A DNA stretch of 64,000 nt, taken from NCBI RefSeq assembly GCF_023856365.1, contig NC_064548.1, forward strand, positions 3,571,001 to 3,635,000, read 5' to 3'. Origin of the DNA: Brienomyrus brachyistius. Its lineage: Eukaryota > Chordata > Actinopteri > Osteoglossiformes > Mormyridae. The notes under the pieces were generated by a model. That model saw only the letters and a list, made by a program, of their open reading frames with translations. It ran no database searches and was not told where the DNA came from. A program made the translations under genes and the position numbers. Positions 61,301-64,000 of the stretch are shown piece after piece. Within the stretch, counting starts at the first letter, position 1. Each line of letters starts with the position of its first letter.

Positions 61301-61891
61301 AAGGTGTCCAAGTATTTGCCTCATCAAGCCTTGCCCGCCATCCAGCCCGATACAGGTATGACTTTCACCTAGAAAATTAGGTGTACGATTAAATATGTAA
61401 CCAAATAAGCAATGTGCCATTAAACCCCCTTTCAAGGCCATTAATATAGTATATGGACTCTATAACCATTAAGCTGGACTGTATAACTGTGAGCTAAATA
61501 ACAGCGTGAAAGCAGCCCAGTAGGGGCCCACAGCATTGGCACTGTTCAGGCTGCCCATGGCAGATCCCTCGACCTGCACTGTACTTGAACTGTTCTCTAT
61601 TTCCTTTTCCCACCTCCCCTGCCTACCACATCCATGCCCACAGATGGATGTCTTGAGAATGACAATATCTCCCTGCTGGACAAAGGTCTGACGGACGACC
61701 AGGCAGACACCAGTAGCATCCGCAGCCGTGGCAGTGTGGTCTCCCTGGGCAGCGGGGAGCAGCAGCGTGGCCTCCCCATGCCTCGCCTGGAGCCCTTCGG
61801 CCCCGGGCAGGTCTTCAACCGTAGCCAGGGCTGCCAGGTGCTCGTCCTGCCCAGCAAGGACGACCACGTGCTGGAGGTCAATGTTACATGA
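36710..61891 (+). CDS. trappc10: Trafficking protein particle complex subunit 10, complete coding region
   Basis: Subunit of TRAPPII, the Golgi complex that activates RAB11/RAB1-type GTPases (yeast Trs130). Exons: 36710-36770, 39589-39670, 41706-41841, 43637-43833, 44335-44530, 44621-44732, 45211-45458, 48514-48660, 53433-53547, 53660-53736, 54802-54893, 55423-55563, 55764-55873, 55963-56501, 57104-57245, 57374-57532, 57626-57855, 58060-58160, 58255-58381, 60289-60453, 60871-61051, 61161-61355, 61644-61891. They sum to 3801 nt, 1266 aa (human 1259). The start IIYTMENKPIVT, the blocks TNILPRTSIVDKIRNDFCN, TLREKRTEPGWSFC and LDLRSYLFSRQCTLLLFL, and the end DDHVLEVNVT track the human protein throughout. 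All junctions are AG/GT and in phase. Odd points: a GC-rich, poorly conserved linker in exon 14 (residues about 633-677), weaker donors after exons 12 (GTATCC) and 17 (GTGCTG), and the minisatellite of intron 8. Confidence 0.97.
37985..38600. mobile_element. Probable interspersed repeat (unclassified)
   Basis: ATGAACTTTATTGATCCCAG near 37985 is a word repeated across many fish genomes, and the stretch 38340-38540 (TGATGGAGCTGGCCTTCCTG, CACAGTGTAGAAAAGCACAC) reads like a retroelement body. No coding frame could be followed. It lies in trappc10 intron 1. Weak call from recognition of the word only. Confidence 0.3.
39801..41430. mobile_element. Large non-autonomous DNA transposon with 24-bp TIRs
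   Basis: The left end is TCTAATGGCTCTTTTCCACT and the reverse complement of the right end is TCTAATGGGGCTTTTCCACT. The right half (CAACCAATCAGATGGTGGTG, then AGCTCAGTTTGGTCACGC) is shared with 46484-46654. A SINE has inserted inside (40541-40790). No transposase frame. It lies in trappc10 intron 2. hAT-like by style of the CTTTTCCACTG terminus; not proven. Confidence 0.65.
40541..40790 (+). mobile_element. tRNA-related retroposon with (ATGG)n tail
   Basis: Starts GGCGGCATGGTGGTGCAGTG followed by GTTAGCACTGTTGCCTCACA, then CCTGGGATCGAGTCTCC (B-box-like), GGAGTTTGCATGTTCTCCCC and CAGTCCAAAAACATGC, and ends AAATGGATGGATGGATGG. This is one of the most widespread teleost retroposons. It is nested inside the transposon at 39801-41430, so it is younger than that element. 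Confidence 0.85.
42325..42700. mobile_element. Old DNA-transposon-like interspersed repeat
   Basis: Begins near GTCAGGCGTCGCATAGCAAC and continues with GTAACGCTGTAGTGCAACAC, then ATTATGTACAGTACATAATA and GTGTGTAGTCGGCTATACC. These words resemble, from memory, a transposon consensus abundant in mammals. No coding frame. It lies in trappc10 intron 3. Classification needs a repeat library. Confidence 0.4.
43437..43475. repeat. (ATT)n followed by a T-run
   Basis: Short AT-rich simple repeat and about 18 T at the end of trappc10 intron 3, roughly 160 bp before exon 4. Confidence 0.85.
44592..44620 (+). repeat. C-run plus (CA)n forming the exon 6 splice acceptor
   Basis: CCCCCC followed by about 12 CA units runs directly into CACAG, and exon 6 (GAGGAGTTGGCGTTTG) starts at 44621. 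The usual pyrimidine tract is replaced by the CA repeat. Phase across the junction is preserved, so this acceptor is well supported. Confidence 0.85.
46074..46660. mobile_element. Diverged relative of the 39801-41430 transposon
   Basis: GGCATACAGGAAGCAGGCCG near the left matches GGCATACAGGAACCAGGCCA at 39822, and 46484-46654 matches 41258-41420 (CAACCAATCATGGTGGTGAC; GTCACTCTTTCAGCCCTGCT; GGTGGCAGTGGGAAAGTGCC). It is shorter because it lacks the middle of the other copy. Boundaries approximate; in trappc10 intron 7. Confidence 0.6.
48661..53215 (+). repeat. Splice-donor minisatellite: about 118 copies of the exon 8/intron 8 junction
   Basis: Fills almost all of trappc10 intron 8. Each unit is ACCATGCTACTGAAAAG, then GTGTGTTACAG or GTATGTTACAG, an optional G, then 8-12 C; unit length 36-41 bp, copy number estimated from array length. 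ATGCTACTGAAAAG is identical to the last 14 bases of exon 8 (48647-48660), and the GT that follows is the authentic donor, so the array is an amplified 5' splice site. Every unit also has a TACTGA word resembling a branch site and a TTACAG acceptor-like end. Read in frame from exon 8, the unit continues as ATEKVCYRPPPHH; two frames are largely open and the third stops at TGA, which creates long artificial open frames of up to 219 codons. On the minus strand each unit carries a G8-G12 run. Confidence 0.98.
54781..54801 (+). repeat. C19 homopolymer forming the exon 11 splice acceptor
   Basis: A pure run of about 19 C followed by AG, with exon 11 (GAGCTCTCTCAC) starting at 54802 in phase. The whole polypyrimidine tract is cytosine. 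Confidence 0.9.
55632..55676 (+). repeat. Single diverged copy of the intron 8 minisatellite unit, in intron 12
   Basis: CTGAAAAGGTGTACTACAGC at 55639-55658 differs from the unit's CTGAAAAGGTGTGTTACAGC at two positions. It is flanked on both sides by C-rich sequence (CCTCCCACCCC before, CCCACCTCCCACCCCCCCATG after), as in the array. It lies 2.4 kb from the array's end and is separated from it by exons 9-12. Confidence 0.7.
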
Positions 61892-63640
61892 TGCTCCCCA
61901 TGTCATCTGCCCGCCCACCTACCCGCTCGGCCCCCTGAAATGGCTGCTTTGGCTTTGGGTGGGTGGACCTCTTCTCCGGACTCGCAGGACGGGCTCCGGA
62001 TGTTTGCCCAGCCATGGTGCAATGCAGACATCAATGAAGCCTGAAGTATCATCTGCTTTTTTTCGTCTTTTCTTTTTGTTCTTCCCCTCCTTTTCGTCAT
62101 CGCTTTCCCCGCTGTGGAAGCTCAGTGCTCGGAGCCTATTGGTTCCCTCTTCTCTTCTGTCCAAAGTGACAGTCGGAATGTCCTGCCCTGCCCTCTGTCG
62201 GTCCTCAGTGGCTCCCTTTCCCCCGGATGTGCAGACGCCTCCGAGTCTCACGGGGCACTGTTACCATGCCAGGTGGCTGCCCCTGTGACCTCTGACCTTT
62301 GTAAGCGGCAAGGAGGCCATTGTAGTATGGCTAAGCACCCTCTTATGCTTGTGCACAAGGAATGAGCGTGACCTTGTGTTGGTGCTGCACGTGCACGTCA
62401 GTGACAGCGAATCGTGGCCAGACTGGCAGCACTGCAGAGATTCCTCAGCCCTCATGGCAACAATGGGAAGCCTTACCTGTAATCAGTCCTCCCCAATCAG
62501 TCTTCATGACCCCCCCAGCCCACCCCTGCTGCTGTACATACTTTTTATACATATATAAATAAATATATATAAATAGATATTATTTAAAGTTGAACAAATT
62601 GCTGTACTGTGGAACTGTAGGTTGCAAGGTTGCACCAAAGGACAACTAGGAGGACGTGAGAGAAGGGTGAAGGTAAATGAAGTGCGTTGGAGGACTCTTG
62701 GGGGGGTGTAATGTCACTTTGTGGAGATGTTCTGTTTTCCAGCCTTATTTGATTGGGTTCTTTGCATTTTCCTTGTGTTAATGGGTGCATTCTTTGCCTT
62801 ATTGCTCATTATATCTGTAGTAAAACGGAGATTTTTTTTTCTCCCCATTTTTAATCATATTTGCCCAATATTGACTGTGACAATGACGCGTCTGTGAAGC
62901 GTGTGACTTCAGTTCCGTCGTTCTGAAATACACTGTGCTGTAGCGCTCTGTCATCACCCTCGTAATCCTGTTGCTGCTGTCATCCTTGTCGATTATTATG
63001 GACCATGTGCACGTGTGACATACTGGAAAAGCTGAGGGCCCAATGTGCCCGTCCATCTCATCGATGTAATATGTTCCTGTGTTCTGTGTCTCTGTGATCA
63101 CCAGATGGTACTACTTTTGTTTGATTCTAAGGATGATGTTGCCCAGCTGTTGCGCGCGCGCGCGCGCGTGTGTGTGTGTGTCTGTCTGTGTGGGCGTGTG
63201 CATGTTTTGGCATCATGCTGTGGGGAATTCTGGGCAAATCCACGATATGACAAACTGGACGTTACTAAAGACCACGGAGTCCAAATCGTTTTTCCTCCAA
63301 TTCATCATACATGTAAACGGACAAAAAAAAAAATCACCAGCGTTCTTCAAAATTGCTACTGCAGGAGCTTCACTAAACTGTCCGTGCTTCTCTTTGTGCA
63401 GATGGATCTTGTGGTGATTGTCAAGCTCTAGTATTTATGTAAAATTGATCTGAAATTGGACACTGCAAAGGAAAACGGAAGAGCTATGAGAACAAGTTCT
63501 CTCACTTATGCTGTCAGTCTCAATTATGCTATACATCCACATTTTCTTAGTTTTTATTTTGAGCATTTTTTTTGTAAATACTTTAACTGGAAATTAAGTT
63601 TGATGGGGGGGTTCACACCTGAATAATTAAAGCCGGCTGG
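61892..63640 (+). other. trappc10: trappc10 3' UTR
   Basis: Follows TGA at 61889-61891. AATAAA occurs at 62558-62563 in an AT-rich stretch, and a variant AATTAAA lies near 63624. The longer form would include a (CG)n(TG)n tract. Open frames in this stretch have no recognisable domain. Confidence 0.5.
63152..63190. repeat. (CG)n(TG)n alternating tract
   Basis: About 9 GC/CG dinucleotides followed by TG dinucleotides: alternating purine-pyrimidine sequence with strong Z-DNA potential, in the distal 3' UTR or just downstream of trappc10. Confidence 0.85.
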
Positions 63641-64000
63641 TATTTTCATGTCTACTGTGGGGAAAGCAAAAAGGAGAGGACAAGAAAAACAAACCATATT
63701 TTCACATTGTTTTTGTAAATTTAGTCCATTAGATTACAGAACCTGAGATTGTATTCAGATTGTTTAATTATTTAAATTAAAAAATGTAAGCATTATACAG
63801 TTTAAAATATACCTATGTTTTAAAAGTTCCGCGTGCGTGTCATTTGTTGTTAGAAACTTGGAGGGGGGAATTGTCTGGGATTTTCCTAATCCTAGGGGGT
63901 AGCTCCATTCCTCTGGGAGTAATGAGTGCACTCTTGTTTTCTGTAACTGGGGCGCTACTTCACATAAACTAATGATTTGGGCAGTAGATCCGTGCCCGGT
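63641..64000. other. Downstream flank, nothing recognised
   Basis: AT-rich non-coding sequence after trappc10. In human the next gene is PWP2; no PWP2-like exon is visible before the window ends. Confidence 0.4.

Overview
The window is nuclear DNA of a ray-finned (probably teleost) fish. The evidence is three long, intron-rich vertebrate genes in the same order and orientation as on human chromosome 21q22.3 (PDXK, AGPAT3, TRAPPC10). They sit among tRNA-derived SINEs, hAT-like and other MITEs, a Gypsy-like LTR remnant, a LINE remnant and dense simple repeats, as is usual in fish genomes. There are no bacterial-style operons and no CRISPR arrays. Most long open frames are chance frames in repeats or exons read past their splice sites.

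Layout. 1-9960: the 3' nine coding exons of pdxk (pyridoxal kinase, vitamin B6 salvage); its 5' exons lie upstream of the window. An intron holds an LTR-element remnant and a LINE remnant. 9961-26079: a long interval with no confident protein gene. It has a CpG-rich candidate promoter near 15.1 kb, a possible microprotein exon near 18.4 kb, a possible 5' untranslated exon near 23.8 kb, MITEs, a 193-bp CT repeat and a 28-bp minisatellite. 26080-32400: complete agpat3 coding region (8 coding exons, 377 aa, lysophospholipid acyltransferase). 32400-36540: intergenic. 36540-63640: complete trappc10 (23 coding exons, 1266 aa, TRAPPII subunit) with its promoter and 3' UTR. I assembled every exon chain by hand from AG/GT boundaries and phase; all three chains keep frame to the stop codon.

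The most remarkable structure is in trappc10 intron 8 (48661 to about 53215). It is a roughly 4.55-kb tandem array of about 118 units of 36-41 bp. Each unit is a copy of the exon 8/intron 8 boundary: the last 14 exon bases, a 5' splice site (GTGTGT or GTATGT), a TTACAG acceptor-like end, and a run of 8-12 C. The gene has therefore amplified its own splice donor more than 100-fold. A diverged copy of the unit lies 2.4 kb further on, in intron 12. Several trappc10 splice acceptors are also built directly on C-runs or a CA repeat.

The three genes act in separate processes (PLP synthesis, phospholipid remodelling at the ER/Golgi, Golgi trafficking). Their linkage is conserved synteny rather than a shared pathway.
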